Counted from the stretch's first letter, positions 23,480 through 35,004 are shown. The stretch is DNA of 64,000 nucleotides from Ceratotherium simum simum (GCF_000283155.1 NW_004454193.1:14665986-14729985), one strand, 5' to 3'. Notes: generated by a model not told the origin, from the sequence alone. Program-made: numbers and translations.

Positions 23480-24190
23480 AAATGAGGAGGGAAAGGAATA
23501 TGTTCCAAGTAAGAGAACAGGACAAAACCCCAGAAAAACCTCAAATGAAACAGAAATGAGCAATCTACCTGACAAAGAGTTCAAACAAAGAATCATAAGG
23601 ATGCTTACTGATCTTGGAAGAAGAATGGATGAAGTCGGTGAGAATATCAACAAAGAAATGGAAAATATAAAAGGAACCAATCAGAAATGAAGAATACAAT
23701 CCTGGAAATGAAAAATTCACTAGAGGGACTTAAAAGCAGAGCAGAGGACAGAAGAATGGAACAGTGAGCTTTTTTTAAGCTGAACATAAAAAAAATTAAA
23801 AAGAGTGAGGACAATCTAAGGGACCTCTGGGACAACATCAAGCACACTAACATCTGTTACAGGTGTCCCAGAAGGAGAAGAGAGAGAGAAAGGGGCAGAG
23901 AATCTATTTGAAGAAATAATAGCTGAAAATTTTCCTAACCTGAAGAAGGAAACAGATATCCAGGTACAGGAAGCACAGAGAGCCCCAAACAGGCTCTCTG
24001 TTTGTAAACCCAAAGAGGCCCATACCAAGACACATCATAATTAAAATATCCAGAATTAAAGATAAAAAGAGAATCCTAAAAGCCTCAAGAGAAAGGCAAC
24101 AAGTTACATACAAAATAAACCCCATAAGACTATCAGCTGACTTCTCAGCAGAAACCTTATAGGTTAGAAGAGAGTGGCACAATATATATA
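23480..24190 (+). pseudogene. L1 ORF1 remnant (RNA-binding protein)
   Basis: In intact L1 this ORF encodes a trimeric coiled-coil RNA-binding protein that coats the L1 RNA. Here only broken pieces remain. Around 23545-23680 the sequence codes a coiled-coil-like stretch rich in Glu, Lys and Asn. From about 23890 the reading resembles the RRM and C-terminal domain: a FEEIIAENFPNLKKE segment, then a segment around IIIK..RIKDKKRILKA, ending near a LSADFSAET segment. In-frame stops occur (for example TGA at about 23687 and TAG near 24163) and a duplicated 'AGGCTCTCTGTTTGTAAACCC' patch sits near 23990. The C-terminal ~40 residues expected after the ADFSAET segment are replaced by the inter-ORF sequence. 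No product is expected. Confidence 0.8.
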
Positions 24191-24409
24191 AAGTGCTCTA
24201 GATTGCTATATATGTAGGTTATTATATGTGAACTTCATGGTAATCACAAAGCAGAAACCTATAATAAATACACAAAAAACTAAGAGAAATGAACCCAAAC
24301 ATAATACTAAAGAAAGCCATCAAACCACAAGGGAAGAGAGCAAAAGAAGAAAGAACCAGAGAAGAAGTACTAAACCACCCAGAAAAAAAGTAAAAAAAAG
24401 TGGCAGTAA

Positions 24410-27400
24410 GTACATACTTATTGATAGCTACTTTTAATGTCAATGGACTAAATGCTCCAAAAAAAAGGCATAAGGTGGCTGATTAGATAAAAACAATTAA
24501 GACGCATATATATACTGCATACAAGAGACACACTGCAGACCTAAAGACACTCACAAACTGAAAGTGAAGGAATAGAAAAAGATTCTCCACACAAGTGGTG
24601 ATGAAGAGAAAGCTGGGATAGCAATACTTATATCAGACAAAATAGACTTTCAAAGAAAAACTGTAACAAGAGACAAAGAAGGACACTACATAAAGATCAA
24701 GGGAACAATCCCACAAGAGAATATAACACTTGTAAATATCTATGCACCCAATGTAGAAGCACCTAAATATATAAAGCAATTATTAATACACATAAAAGGA
24801 GAAATAGACAGTAACGTAATAATTGTAGGGGACTTTAACACTCCACTTACACCAATGGATAGATCATCCAAACAGAAGATCTATAAAGAGACGTTGCCTT
24901 AAATGATACACTAGACCAGATGGACTTAGTAGATATATGCAGAACATTCCATCCAAAAACCGAAGAATACACATTCTTTTCAAACGCACATGGATCATTC
25001 ACCAGGATTGATCACATATTAGGTCACAAAACAAGGCTCCCTAAATTTAAAAAGATTGAAATAATACCAAGGATCTTTTCTGACCACAGCACTATGAAAT
25101 TAGAAATCAACTATAGAAAGGTAATCAGAAAAGCCACAAATAGGTGGAGATTAAACAAAATTCTACTGAACAACAATTGGGTCAATGAAGAAATCAAAGG
25201 AGAAATCAAAAAATACCTGGAGACAAATGAAAATGAAAATATGACATGCCCAGAATTTATAGGATACAGCAAAAGCGGTTCTAAGAGGGAAGTTTATAGC
25301 AATACAGGCCTACCTCAACAAACAAGAAAAATCTCAAATAAATAATCTAACAGTGCACCTAAAGGAACTGCAAAAAGAAGAACAAAGTCCAAAATCAGTA
25401 GAAGGAGGGAAATAATAAAAATCAGAGCAGAAATAAATGAAATGAAGACTAAAAAATAGTAGAAAAAAATCAATGAAATCAAGCACTGATTCTTTGAAAA
25501 AATAAACAAAATTGACAAACCTTTAGATAGACTCACCAAGAAAAAAAGAGAGAAGGCTCAAAAAAATAAAATCAGAAATGAAAAAGGAGAAATTACAACA
25601 GACATCTCAGAAATACAAAAGATTATGAGAGAATACTATGAAAATCTATATGCCAACAAATTGGATAATCTAGAAGAAATGTATAAATTCTTAGAATCAT
25701 ACAACCATCCAAACCTGAATTAAGAAGAAATAGAAAATTTGAATAGATCACTCACCAGTAAGGAGATCAAAACAGTAATCAAAAGCCTCCCTAAAAATAC
25801 AAGTCCAGGACTAGAAGGCTTCCCTGGTGAATTCTACCAAACATTCAAAGAAGACTTAATACCAATCATTCTCAAACTCTTCCAAAAATTTGAAGAGGAA
25901 GAGAAGCTTCATAACTCATTCTACAAAGCCAACATTACTCTGATACCAAAACCAGATAAGGACAACACAAAAAAAGAAAATTACAGGCCAATATCACTGA
26001 TGAACATCAATGCAAGAATCCTCAACAAAATACTAGCAAATAGCATACAACAATACATTAAAAAGATCATACACCATGATGAAGTGAGATTTATTCCAGG
26101 GATGCAAGGATGGTTCAACATCCACAAATCAATCAACATGATACACTACATTAAGAAAATGAAGAATAAAAATCACATGATCATCTCAATAGATGCAGAG
26201 AAAGCATTTGACAAGATACCGCATCCATTTAGGATAAGAACTCTGAATAAAATGGGTATAGAAGGAAAGTACCTCAACATAATAGAGGCCATGTAAGACA
26301 AACCTACAGCTAATATCATTCTCAATGGTGAAAGCTGAAAGCTATCCCTCTAAGAACGGGAAGCAGACAAGGATGCCCATTTTCACCACTCCTATTTAAC
26401 ATAGCATTGGAAGTCCTAGCCAGAGCAATCAGGCAAGAAAAAGAAATAAAAAGGATCCAAATTGTAAAGGAATAAGTGAAACTGTCACTATTTGCAGATG
26501 ACATGATTTTATATACAGAAAACCCTAAAGAATCCCCAAAAAACTTTTAGAAATAATAAATGAATATGGTAAAGTTGTAGGATAGAAAATCAACATAAAA
26601 AAATCTGTTGCGTTTCTATACACTAACAATGAAGTAACAGAAAGAGAAATTAAGAATACAATCACATTTACAATTTTAACAAAAATAGTAAAATACCTAG
26701 CAATAAACCTAACCAAGGAGGTGAAAGATCTATGCACTGAAAACTATAAAATATTGCTGAAAGAAATTGAAGAAGACACAAGGAAATAGAAAGATAGTCT
26801 GTGCTCTTGGATTGGAAGAATTAACATAGTTAAGATGTCCATACTTCCTAAAGCAATCTATAGATTCAATGCAATCTCTATCAAATTTCCAACAACATTT
26901 TTCACAGAAATAGAACAAAGAATCCTAAAATTTATAGGAAACAACAAAAGACCGCAAATAGCCAGAGGAATCCTGAGAAAAAAGAACAAAACTAGAGGTA
27001 TACACTCCCTGATTTCAAAATATACTACAAAGCTATAGTAACCAAAACAGCATGGAACTGGCACAAAAAACAGACACACAGATCAATGGAACAGAATCAA
27101 GAGCCCAGAAATAAACCCACACATCTATGGACAGCTAATTTTCCACAAGAAAGCCAGGAACATACAATGGAGAAAGGGAAGTCTCTTCAATAAACAGTGT
27201 TGGGAAAACTAGACAGCCATATGAGAAAAAATGAAAGTTGACCATTATTTTATACCATACACAAAAAGTAACTCAAAATGGATTAAAGACTTGAATGTAA
27301 GACCTGAAACCATGAAACTTCTAGAAGAAAACATAGGCAATATGCTCTTTGACATTGGTCTTATCAACATATTTTCAAGTTATATGTCTAACCAGACAAG

Positions 27401-28142
27401 GGAAACAATAGAAAAAATAAACAAATGGGACTACATCAAGCTAAAAGTCTTCTGCACAGCAAAAGAAACCATCAACAAAATGAAAAGACAATCTAACAAT
27501 TGGGAGAAGATATTTGCAAACCATATATCTGATAAGGGTTAATATCAAAATATATAAAGAACTCATACATCTCAACAACAAAAAAACTAACAACACAATT
27601 AAAAAATGGGCAAAAGACCTGAACATTTCTCCAAAGAAGATATACAGATGACCAACAGGTACATGAAGAGATGTGCAACACCATTAACTATCAAGGAAAT
27701 GCAAATCAAAACTACTATGAGATATCATCTCACTCCCGTCAGAGTGGCTATAATTAACAAGACAGGAAAAAACAATTGTTGGAGAGGATGTGGAGAGAAG
27801 GGAACTCTCATACACTGCTGGTGGGACTGCAAACTGGTGCAGCCATTATGGAAAACAGTATGGAGATTCCTTAAAAAATTAAGAATAGAACTACCATACG
27901 ATCCAGCTATTCCACTGCTGGATGTTTACCCAAAGAACATGAAAACAGGCATGTGTAAAGATACATGCACCCCTGTGTTCATTGCAGCATTATTCACAAT
28001 AGCCAAGACTTGGAAGCAACCTGCGTGCCCATCAAGGGATGAATGGATAAAGAAGATGTGGTATATATACACAATAGAATACTACTCAGCCATACGAAAT
28101 GATGAAATCCAGCCATTTGTGACAACATGGATGGACATTTAA
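24410..28142 (+). pseudogene. L1 ORF2 remnant (endonuclease / reverse transcriptase)
   Basis: ORF2 normally encodes the endonuclease and reverse transcriptase that carry out target-primed insertion. Almost the full length (~3.7 kb) is present but split across frames. The endonuclease N-terminal part starts at ~24425 (FNVNGLNAP-type words). Its C-terminal part is the open frame 24920-25345, with FFSNAHGSFTRIDHILGHK and a SDHS catalytic motif. The reverse transcriptase fingers/palm lie in 25739-26296 ([34 protein letters not shown]). The FADD catalytic motif is still readable at 26488-26505 but in another frame. The C-terminal portion 27606-28142 keeps the cysteine-histidine knuckle (C-X3-C-X7-H-X4-C in [18 protein letters not shown]). 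Stops at 26294-26296, 27039-27041 and 27540-27542 and several shifts inactivate it. Confidence 0.93.
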
Positions 28143-28270
28143 GGTATTATGCTAAGTGAAATAAGTCAGAAGGAGAAGGTCAAATATCATATGATCTCAT
28201 TCATAAGTAGAAGATAAAAACAACAACAAACAAACACATAGAGACAGAGATTGGATTGGTGGTTACCAGA

Positions 28271-28293
28271 GGGGAAAAGGGGAGGGAGGAGGG
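28271..28293 (+). other. G-quadruplex-capable tract in the L1 3' UTR
   Basis: Four G-runs (GGGG, GGGG, GGG, GGG) are separated by 1-4 bases in a purine-only context. Mammalian L1 3' UTRs commonly carry such a tract. Folding is predicted from the pattern only. Confidence 0.65.
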
Positions 28294-28473
28294 CAAAACG
28301 GATGATTAGGCACATGTCTATAATGATGCATTGTAATTAGTCTTTGGGTGGTGAACATGACGTAATTTATGCAGAAATAGACGTATAATGATGTACACCT
28401 GAAATTTACTCAATGTTATAAACCAATGTTACCACAATTTAAAAAAAAGTATTAACCATACACACAAAAAAGA

Positions 28474-28484
28474 AGGCAGAATGA
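28474..28484 (+). repeat. Right target-site duplication of the full-length L1
   Basis: AGGCAGAATGA, identical to 21937-21947. It directly follows the L1 A-rich tail. Confidence 0.9.
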
Positions 28485-28499
28485 TTGGTATTGCATTCA

Positions 28500-28680
28500 T
28501 TTGCTCACATAATCATTTATTTGTTTGTTCAACAAATGTATCTATTGTAGTCAGATTCTGTGCTAGGGATTAGGATATAAAGATGAGAATGGCATAAACA
28601 ATAATTTTAGGGGATCACAATATAGAGGGGAAGACAAGTAAATATAAAACTACCAGGTATGGTTGCACAATGATAGCAGC
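28500..28680 (-). repeat. LINE-2 3' end fragment
   Basis: 'ATCATTTATTTGTTTGTTCAACAAATGTATCTATTGTAG', 'TCTGTGCTAGGGATTAGGATATAAAGATGAG', 'GAGGGGAAGACAAGTAAATA' form reverse L2 3' UTR. The L1 inserted just upstream of it. Confidence 0.8.
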
Positions 28681-28849
28681 AAGGAGCTCCAGAAAGCAAG
28701 AAACTCTATGCTTCTAGAGTAGCTGATGTCTCCGCTATGTTGCAGGGTATGGAAGCCCGTGAATCCAATAGGACCAGTGCTTGGCTCCCAGAACAATGAT
28801 ACGATTAGAGATGGTGCAGTTTTATAATAAGGGACCTGCTGCAATGCTA

Positions 28850-29100
28850 AAGAAGAGGTTAAGAGCACCTGCCTTAGGGATCAGACGTCTAAGTTTGAAT
28901 CTTGGCCTGGTACCTTACACCGGCATGCCCTTGGGCAAGTCACTCAATTTCTGTGAGCCCCATTTTTTCATTTGTAATGTATGGATAATAATAACACTTG
29001 GATTGTGTTGAGGATCAAATTCAAGATAATGCATTGGAATTCCCTAGTACATTGAATACCCTGTACATAGACAAGACTCTCTAAATAGGAGTGAAAATGG
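28850..29100 (+). repeat. MIR SINE
   Basis: Near-complete MIR: 'GAGGTTAAGAGCACCTGCC', 'AGTTTGAATCTTGGCC', 'GCCCTTGGGCAAGTCACTCAATTTCTGTGAGCC', 'ATGGATAATAATAACAC', 'GTTGAGGATCAAAT'. Confidence 0.88.
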
Positions 29101-31309
29101 TAATGAATATCAAATGAATTAAACATAACAAGTTATAACCTATACTGATGGAAAGGACTGGAAAGGTAAGATTTGTTCTTTGGTAACAGGGTATAAAATG
29201 AATTTTCACAACAGCCTTCCTCCTCATACTCCTAGAACATCTATACATTTTATTCGTAAACTAAAGGTTCTATGCAGCCAGCCCTCTGAGTATTTGTTGA
29301 ACTTTCTGTCTGAAAAGAGAACACAAGAAAATTTTATCCAGCCTTTGCAAAGTAAACAGAAGTAACCCAAGCCTCAGGGAGTGTGAATGTCCCAGCCAGC
29401 CATTTTCAACAGGCTATAGGCATCTTGAAGACCTAAGCCACGTTTACTCACATCTAAAATCCTAGTTCTCAATAAAGCCTCCACACAAAAGGTGGTAATA
29501 CATGAGTACTGAAGTACTGAACGAACAATCCTAGTTTTTGTTTTGTTTTTTGTTCTTTTAATTTTTATGGGTCATGTTGTCAAAATGCAGTCATCCTGAA
29601 CCGTATATCAGAGACAAAGATAAAATTTGCTGTATGTAAAGAGATAACATGTAGTACTAAAACGCTTTGCTCATTATGCAAACTTTTAATTCTTTAATGC
29701 AGTTTCAAAAATTCCTGTATAAAAAGGCTTCTGTCCACTATTTTATTTAAATCACTGGCTTATAGTTAAGCCCCATGACAGAGTGAAGTGTTTCTAATAT
29801 TTTCTGCATTTTTTTCTTTAAGAGCATTAAGGAATAGTTTGTAGAAACTTCAATTAATATTGAATGAATAAGTGCAATTGACTTTGTCTTTTTCGGTATT
29901 ACCCTTTATCTTACAATTCCCGACATGGAACCTATGGCATTCATGAGCTCAGTTCTTGGCATTAGGAATGGGCACACCGTGTGGAAGGAAATACATGCTT
30001 ATGGTGGTCAAAATATAACTAGAGCCTCAACCTCTCTGCTAAATGTGTTCTCTTGCTACTCTACAGTCTCTTCTATTTTCAGCTTTGAGAGCCCTGTCAT
30101 ACGCTCTTTGTCATTAAGAGGCAGTCTGTAAACTGGCACTATCCCTAAATTAAACAATAATGGTCTCTCATTTTAAGGTAAGTTTAGGTATTTTTCTCAA
30201 CATTTTTCCACGGTAACTTGGTACTGTGGGGTCGAAAGTTTTCTTTGACACTAGAGAATCGTTTTTGTTCTATTATGCATGTTACAGTGCTTTCCATGTG
30301 CAAAGGCCCTTTGTGACATTTGACAATTTTTATAAGACTTTGGTCTCCCTTTAATTCACTTGAAATGAAAAGCATAGGATTTGGAGAAGCATGTACCATG
30401 GTTTTGCATCCTTGTTTCCCCTGGGTACTACTTCCCAGTTGGTGTATTCTTGAGTGAGACAATCGCTTTCAGCCTAATGATTAACTGAGCCCATTTTGAT
30501 TCAACAATAAGGCTGAACTTCCCAATATTTCACCCGACGAAAATGGAATCTCCCACCCATGGATGCCCAATATCAAGATTCTGGAACTCTAGGATTCTAT
30601 GAAAATAATTCACATACCTTGGAGTTTATTCTTATGTTCTATGTGGTGAAGTTTTTATTAGTAGGTAGAGAGAGTGAAAGGATAAACTAGGTCAAAAAAG
30701 AAAAGCTCCATGAGTGACAGTAAAAGGATTTTAGATTAGCATTTGATAATTTTATTAATTTTGTAGATGGGAAAGTAAGTGCTTATGTCTTAATACATTC
30801 AATCAAAATTATCTAATGATATCCTTTGCTGCTACAGACTGAGTGATGGAGTCTCCCTTTTGTGGGTAAGCATAACAGTCATTAATTTTAATGAGAGTAA
30901 TGTGTTTTTTTTAAAAAATGTGGAGATTATTGGAGTAAGCATGCTGAAAACTTGCAGAGGCCTGAGCTGAAGGCTAAAAGCATCATCTTCCAGGTCAATA
31001 ATGCACTAATCAGGAGGTCTCTGTACTGGGATCCTATGGTCAGTGATTACCAAGGAGTTATTAAGTCAATCAGTAAATCCCTAATTTACAAATGAGTGGC
31101 ATTGGCACTAAGCAGCAGGTCAACTCTCACGGTCTCTAATATTCCAAAGACTGTCGCTCTTCCCATAAGGAAAACCATACCTCCCTTTATACAGCAGGAA
31201 GAAAGGAAAAATTATTTCATGATGGTGAATAATACAGCACAAAAACATCTTTTCCTCCCATGAGAAGACAGCACACTATGTGGTCTTCGTCCTTTCTGAC
31301 TACCCCCCA
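29101..31309. other. Largely non-repetitive sequence, no gene recognised
   Basis: Over 2 kb without a confident transposable element. The segment 30870-31110 has homeodomain-like words (CATTAATTTTAATGAG, GCACTAATCAGG, CCCTAATTTAC) and could be a conserved non-coding element. No splice-bounded exon with a recognisable domain was seen. Confidence 0.4.
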
Positions 31310-31460
31310 CAGTGGTGCTCAGACTTCCCAGCGGACTCTCCAGCTACTTTGATTCCAAACATCTGGGCTGAGGCCCAGGAACAAGCATTTTAACAAGCAC
31401 TTCAGAGGGTTTGGATGCAAGTTTCCAAGGCTCCATATTGTGAACAATACTTCCAGTGGT
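31310..31460 (+). mobile_element. MER5-like hAT fragment
   Basis: Starts CAGTGGTGCTCAGACTTCCC. 'CATCTGGGCTGAGGCCCAGGAACAAGCATTTTAACAAGCACTTCAG' matches the MER5 right half; the terminal repeat at the right end is eroded. Confidence 0.6.
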
Positions 31461-32089
31461 GCCAGAATTACTTTTAAAATGCAAATGTGATCTACATCTC
31501 CCACCTCATCCACCCTGACCCTCTCCCCACCCACAATCCTTCAGGATAAAAATTGGCAGATGACTCTCACCTTGAAGGTTGTAAATTGGAGGTCTGTGGA
31601 TCAAGATACGGTTAGTTTGGTCTATACATTAAAATACGTGTATATATATATATATATATGTATATTTAAATATGTTGTCAACCTTTAAAAAAAAAGATTT
31701 CACAGAAAACAACAGATTGAAAGCTGATCTTAAAATATTATTCCAACATGGCTTGTCCAGGTTAATGACATTTCTTTTTGAATGGGACACACCTTATCTA
31801 TTCACTAGTCCCAATCACTTCTGCTCAATGACACTAATCTGTCTCTCTAGCTTTGACCTGATAGGAGCTCTCAGATATTTGAGATTTTTGGACCTCTCTG
31901 TAAAACTCTTCCCCCATCCCATAAACTACTTCCTTCAATGCCAACACAGACATTTGGCCTCTGCCAAAACATATGTTTTCCCCAAATTCATTTTGTTGTT
32001 GTTGTTTAATTTTTAACTCTGTGCTTTTGTACAGGTTTTGCATTGAATGTCCAGTCTCCATAATTCTGTCTAGGGTAAATTTGTTCTTC
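31461..32089. other. Unique sequence with a TA microsatellite
   Basis: A (TA)n run lies at about 31639-31660. The remainder, including a 114-codon ORF at 31672-32016, shows no recognisable family and may be partly old L2. Confidence 0.4.
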
Positions 32090-32345
32090 CTTTAAAACTC
32101 AGCTCAGAGATGATATAACTCAGAGTAGTATGAATCATTTCTTCTTAACTTCCTACTACCACTGCTTACTGGTATTTAAGTCCATTTCTTAAAGAACTAT
32201 ATTGTTTACTTACTTTAAAATGCTAAACTTTGAACTTTTCAGAGCTGGTACCTAAATTGATCACCTATGTATCCCTCAGGCATAACCTAAAACCAGGCAC
32301 GTGTTGATTGCACAAAAATATTGCATATGGATGGATAGATGGATC
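32090..32345 (+). repeat. LINE-2 3' end
   Basis: 'TTTAAAACTCAGCTCAGAGATGATATAACTCAG', 'ATGTATCCCTCAGGCATAACCTAAAACCAGGCACGTGTTG' follow the L2 3' UTR in order, weakly. Confidence 0.5.
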
Positions 32346-32395
32346 TACGGTATAAACATACTTGTTGGTAGCTGTAGCTTCTATGAGATATCTGC

Positions 32396-32421
32396 TTTAT
32401 TATTATTATTATTATTATTTA
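32396..32421 (+). repeat. (TTA)n microsatellite
   Basis: About eight TTA/ATT units in a row. Confidence 0.9.
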
Positions 32422-32781
32422 ATATCATCTGTAGGGGATGCAGAAATCAATTGTAGTTAGTAGTGAGAAAATAAAGATTAAGGTAAGAAGGTAACTTTGT
32501 CTAGCATGCTACTTATTCACATTCATCCAGACACTTACTCATGGAAACAAAATGATAACCAGCTATACACAGAAACTGTACGATGTTTATATTATCCACC
32601 ATGTGAGGGACAAAGGACAGCGATCCAGAATCTAGGAGAGTGACTGGCACAAAGTAGGTTCTCAATAAATATTTGTTGAATGGTTGAATGAGTGGATGTG
32701 TGAATGAACAAATTTAAAAAGGACTGTGATTCCAGACCTTAGGGAACTTACATGCTAGTGAGGACACGGTTAGGTCCACCA

Positions 32782-32908
32782 TGGCCAATTGTGCCAATTA
32801 GAAAAAGGTGCCCTCCTTTGGTTCAGAGAAATCATAAAATGCAACCTCTCCTGGCAGCTAACTGTAAAATGTGCCCCTTCTAATTAGATCCAGTCCCATG
32901 CCAAGGAG
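32782..32908 (+). repeat. Tandem duplication, unit 1
   Basis: A 127-bp segment starting TGGCCAATTGTGCCAATTAG and ending CATGCCAAGGAG. It is repeated 156 bp downstream at 32938-33065, with only about five to seven differences by eye. The sequence belongs to no repeat family that I recognise. Confidence 0.92.
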
Positions 32909-32937
32909 GGCAGGGCAGGACACACACTCTCTCTCTC

Positions 32938-33065
32938 TGGCCAATTGTGCCAATTAGAAAGAGGTGCGCTCCTTTGGTTCAGAGAAATCATAAAATGCAA
33001 CCTCTCCAGGCAGATAAACTGTAAAATGTGCCCCTTCTAATTAGATCCGGTCCCATGCCAAGGAG
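32938..33065 (+). repeat. Tandem duplication, unit 2
   Basis: Second copy of 32782-32908 (same start and end words). The 29-bp spacer between the units contains a GGGCAGGGCAGG patch and a short (CT)n run, which may have served as a misalignment site. Confidence 0.92.
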
Positions 33066-33229
33066 CATTGACCAAGAAACCAGGGCTGCATCTGAACATC
33101 CATTCACTTGTCATAGGATCCTATAGAGGGCACAACTTCTACAGCTGTATGCAGCAGCCCTGTGTGTTCATGTAAACAACCAGTACTGATATTCTGTGAC
33201 GAGCACAGACAATAGAGTGTGTCCCAGAG

Positions 33230-33420
33230 AACAGGTGGAACTCAGATGAAAGGCTTTCCCTGGAGGCCAAAGAGTCAGTGAAGGTGCAGAGGCAGAGCTG
33301 ACATCTGAAAGTGTCTGTAGAGGATAGGGAGAGGGTAGGCAGTCCCAGGACACAGGGCAGGGCATTCTAGACACAGAGGCTCAGCATGTGCTCATACACA
33401 GGTTCTGTTTAAGGGGCTCT
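33230..33420 (-). repeat. LINE-2 fragment
   Basis: 'GGGCAGGGCATTCTAGACACAGAGGCTCAGCATGTGC' and the preceding 'GCAGAGCTGACATCTGAAAG' follow the reverse L2 pattern (a 'GGGCATTCCAGGCAGAGG'-type block). Confidence 0.55.
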
Positions 33421-33529
33421 TGCAGAATGAGTCTGTTAGGATGCATGGGTCCAGTGAATTATAAATGGATGTTATGGGAAGTGAAAGAAAGCACACAACC
33501 GAGAGTTATCTAAAATCAAATAACAACAG

Positions 33530-33840
33530 CAACGTATAATTAACTCCTGTTGAGAAGTTATAGATGCCAGGAACTATTCTAAGCCATTTATACACATCAG
33601 CTAATTCATTCCTCTTGACAACCCCATGAGAGGTATGATGAAAAGTACCCATAATCTAGGTACTTTCTATGCATCATAATTTTTAGAAGCCTGTGAGTTA
33701 AGTTCTATTGTTATCTTTATTTTGCAGAGGGATAAACTTAGAACATTTTGAATTCTATTCATTCCCAATCTGAGGTTCAAAGTACCTAAGATTATACATC
33801 TAATAAGTAGTAGAATTAGGATATTTCCAACCGGATCTCT
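33530..33840 (-). repeat. MIR SINE
   Basis: 'GATGCCAGGAACTATTCTAAGCCATTTATACACATCAGCTAATTCATTCC' then 'TTATTTTGCAGAGGGATAAACTTAG' and 'ATAAGTAGTAGAATTAGGAT': a reverse MIR. Confidence 0.75.
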
Positions 33841-34484
33841 GATACTAGCAAATAAAACTAACCGTATACTCAAAAGATACATCACTGAGAGGCCTGTGAG
33901 TTGGCTCCACTAAATGAAGAACCTTCCCTGGTCCAATCAGCTGTAGCCTAGTTGAGCATCTCTCTGGTACAAAACACATTTGCTGGGGTACAAGGTTTGC
34001 TAAAAAACGTGAACACCCATCATCAGAATTAGCAGGAAGATATTTCATACAGATTCTCAGTGGGTCTATGGAAAGGACGAGAAATCTGGTTTTTGTTGTT
34101 GTTGTTTATTAACTCCACTGATAATTCTGAGAACCAACTGTATTTGAAAACCATAATTTTACAATACTGTAATCCAGCACTACTAAAATGCTATCTATTT
34201 GTATTTAAATGAGTAAGTCAATTAAATTTACCTCAAGTTGAAGAAGTAACTCTTGAATTTCACCAGAGGGCTCATAAGTGTGATGAAATAAAAACATGAA
34301 CCCAGCGGAAATAATAAATAAAAGTGCAGTAGCTTGTTTTTAAGCCACTAATAGCTGAATATAAATTGGAGTTATTTGGGAACTATAATATAGATTGATA
34401 GATAAATAGAGATATTGAAGGTCTTCTACATAGTATTAACATAGGTCATATTTCTTTGAGTATTTCCAGACAGCAGAAATATGA
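33841..34484. other. Unique sequence, no gene recognised
   Basis: May include an eroded MER5-like end at 34085-34155 ('GATAATTCTGAGAACCAACTG'). Otherwise unassigned. Confidence 0.4.
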
Positions 34485-34600
34485 ATAATAATATATTTTG
34501 ATCTTTGCAACAATCCTTTGAGATGTAAAAAGAAAGCATTGTTATGTCCATTTTAGGGATAAGGCTTTCCGAGTTTATATGACAGTCCCCAAGATATAGG
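34485..34600 (-). repeat. MIR fragment
   Basis: 'GATCTTTGCAACAATCCTTTGAGATG', 'TTATGTCCATTTTAGGGATAAGGC' match the reverse MIR core. Confidence 0.55.
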
Positions 34601-34672
34601 AAAACTAAGGATGGCTCTCAGAACTTCACATGTCAAATCCCTGCACTCTCCACGCCTTTATGGTACCTCCTT

Positions 34673-34779
34673 TGCAGAAGAAGAAGGAGGAGGAGAAGGA
34701 AAAGGAAGAGGAGGGGGAGTAGAAGGGGGAGAAGAAGAAGAAGAGGAGGAGGAGAAGGAGGAGGGGAGGAGGAAGAGAA
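34673..34779 (+). repeat. GAA/GGA polypurine tract
   Basis: About 107 bases of GAA and GGA units with only one or two pyrimidines on the + strand. It produces a long Ser/Pro/Leu run in the minus-strand ORF, which is therefore an artefact. Confidence 0.9.
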
Positions 34780-35004
34780 TCCTTTAATCTTCTTTTTCTC
34801 TATTTGGAGCAAAGCAACAACTGTAGAAGAAACATTAGTGAATGTGTCAAACTTCAAAAGATGAGCAAACTATGGTCCTTAGCACAACTGAGAGCCTGAG
34901 TTAATGGCACACAATTATATCTCCTGAATATCTTCTTGTTCAACTATTGGATTTCAGGTAATTGAATGGATATGCTTATCTTGAACTTAGTGAAATCCTC
35001 AAAT

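Larger units (their letters stand above)
21948..28473 (+). mobile_element. Full-length but inactive LINE-1
   Basis: This 6.5-kb element starts AGGAGCAGGTCAAGATGGCGGC and ends in an A-rich tail (28438-28473). In order it has a G+C-rich 5' UTR (21948-~23500), an ORF1 remnant, a short inter-ORF segment, an ORF2 remnant ending at 28142, and a 3' UTR with a G-rich tract and the usual 'TGATGTACACCTGAAATTTA' end. It is flanked by an 11-bp target duplication. Stops and frameshifts in both ORFs mean it cannot retrotranspose. The overlapping minus-strand ORFs (for example within 23396-24443 and 25315-27684) are antisense shadows of the A-rich L1 sequence. Confidence 0.95.

Noticed and set aside
23396..24443. 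Series of hydrophobic minus-strand ORFs that look like membrane proteins
   Set aside because: Antisense of the A-rich L1 ORF1 and inter-ORF region: poly-A/GAA codons read as Phe/Leu/Ser.
31672..32016. 114-codon ORF on +
   Set aside because: No domain, low-complexity AT-rich start next to a TA microsatellite; overlapped by a minus-strand ORF.
34633..34857. Minus-strand ORF with poly-Ser/Pro/Leu
   Set aside because: Artefact of the GAA/GGA tract.
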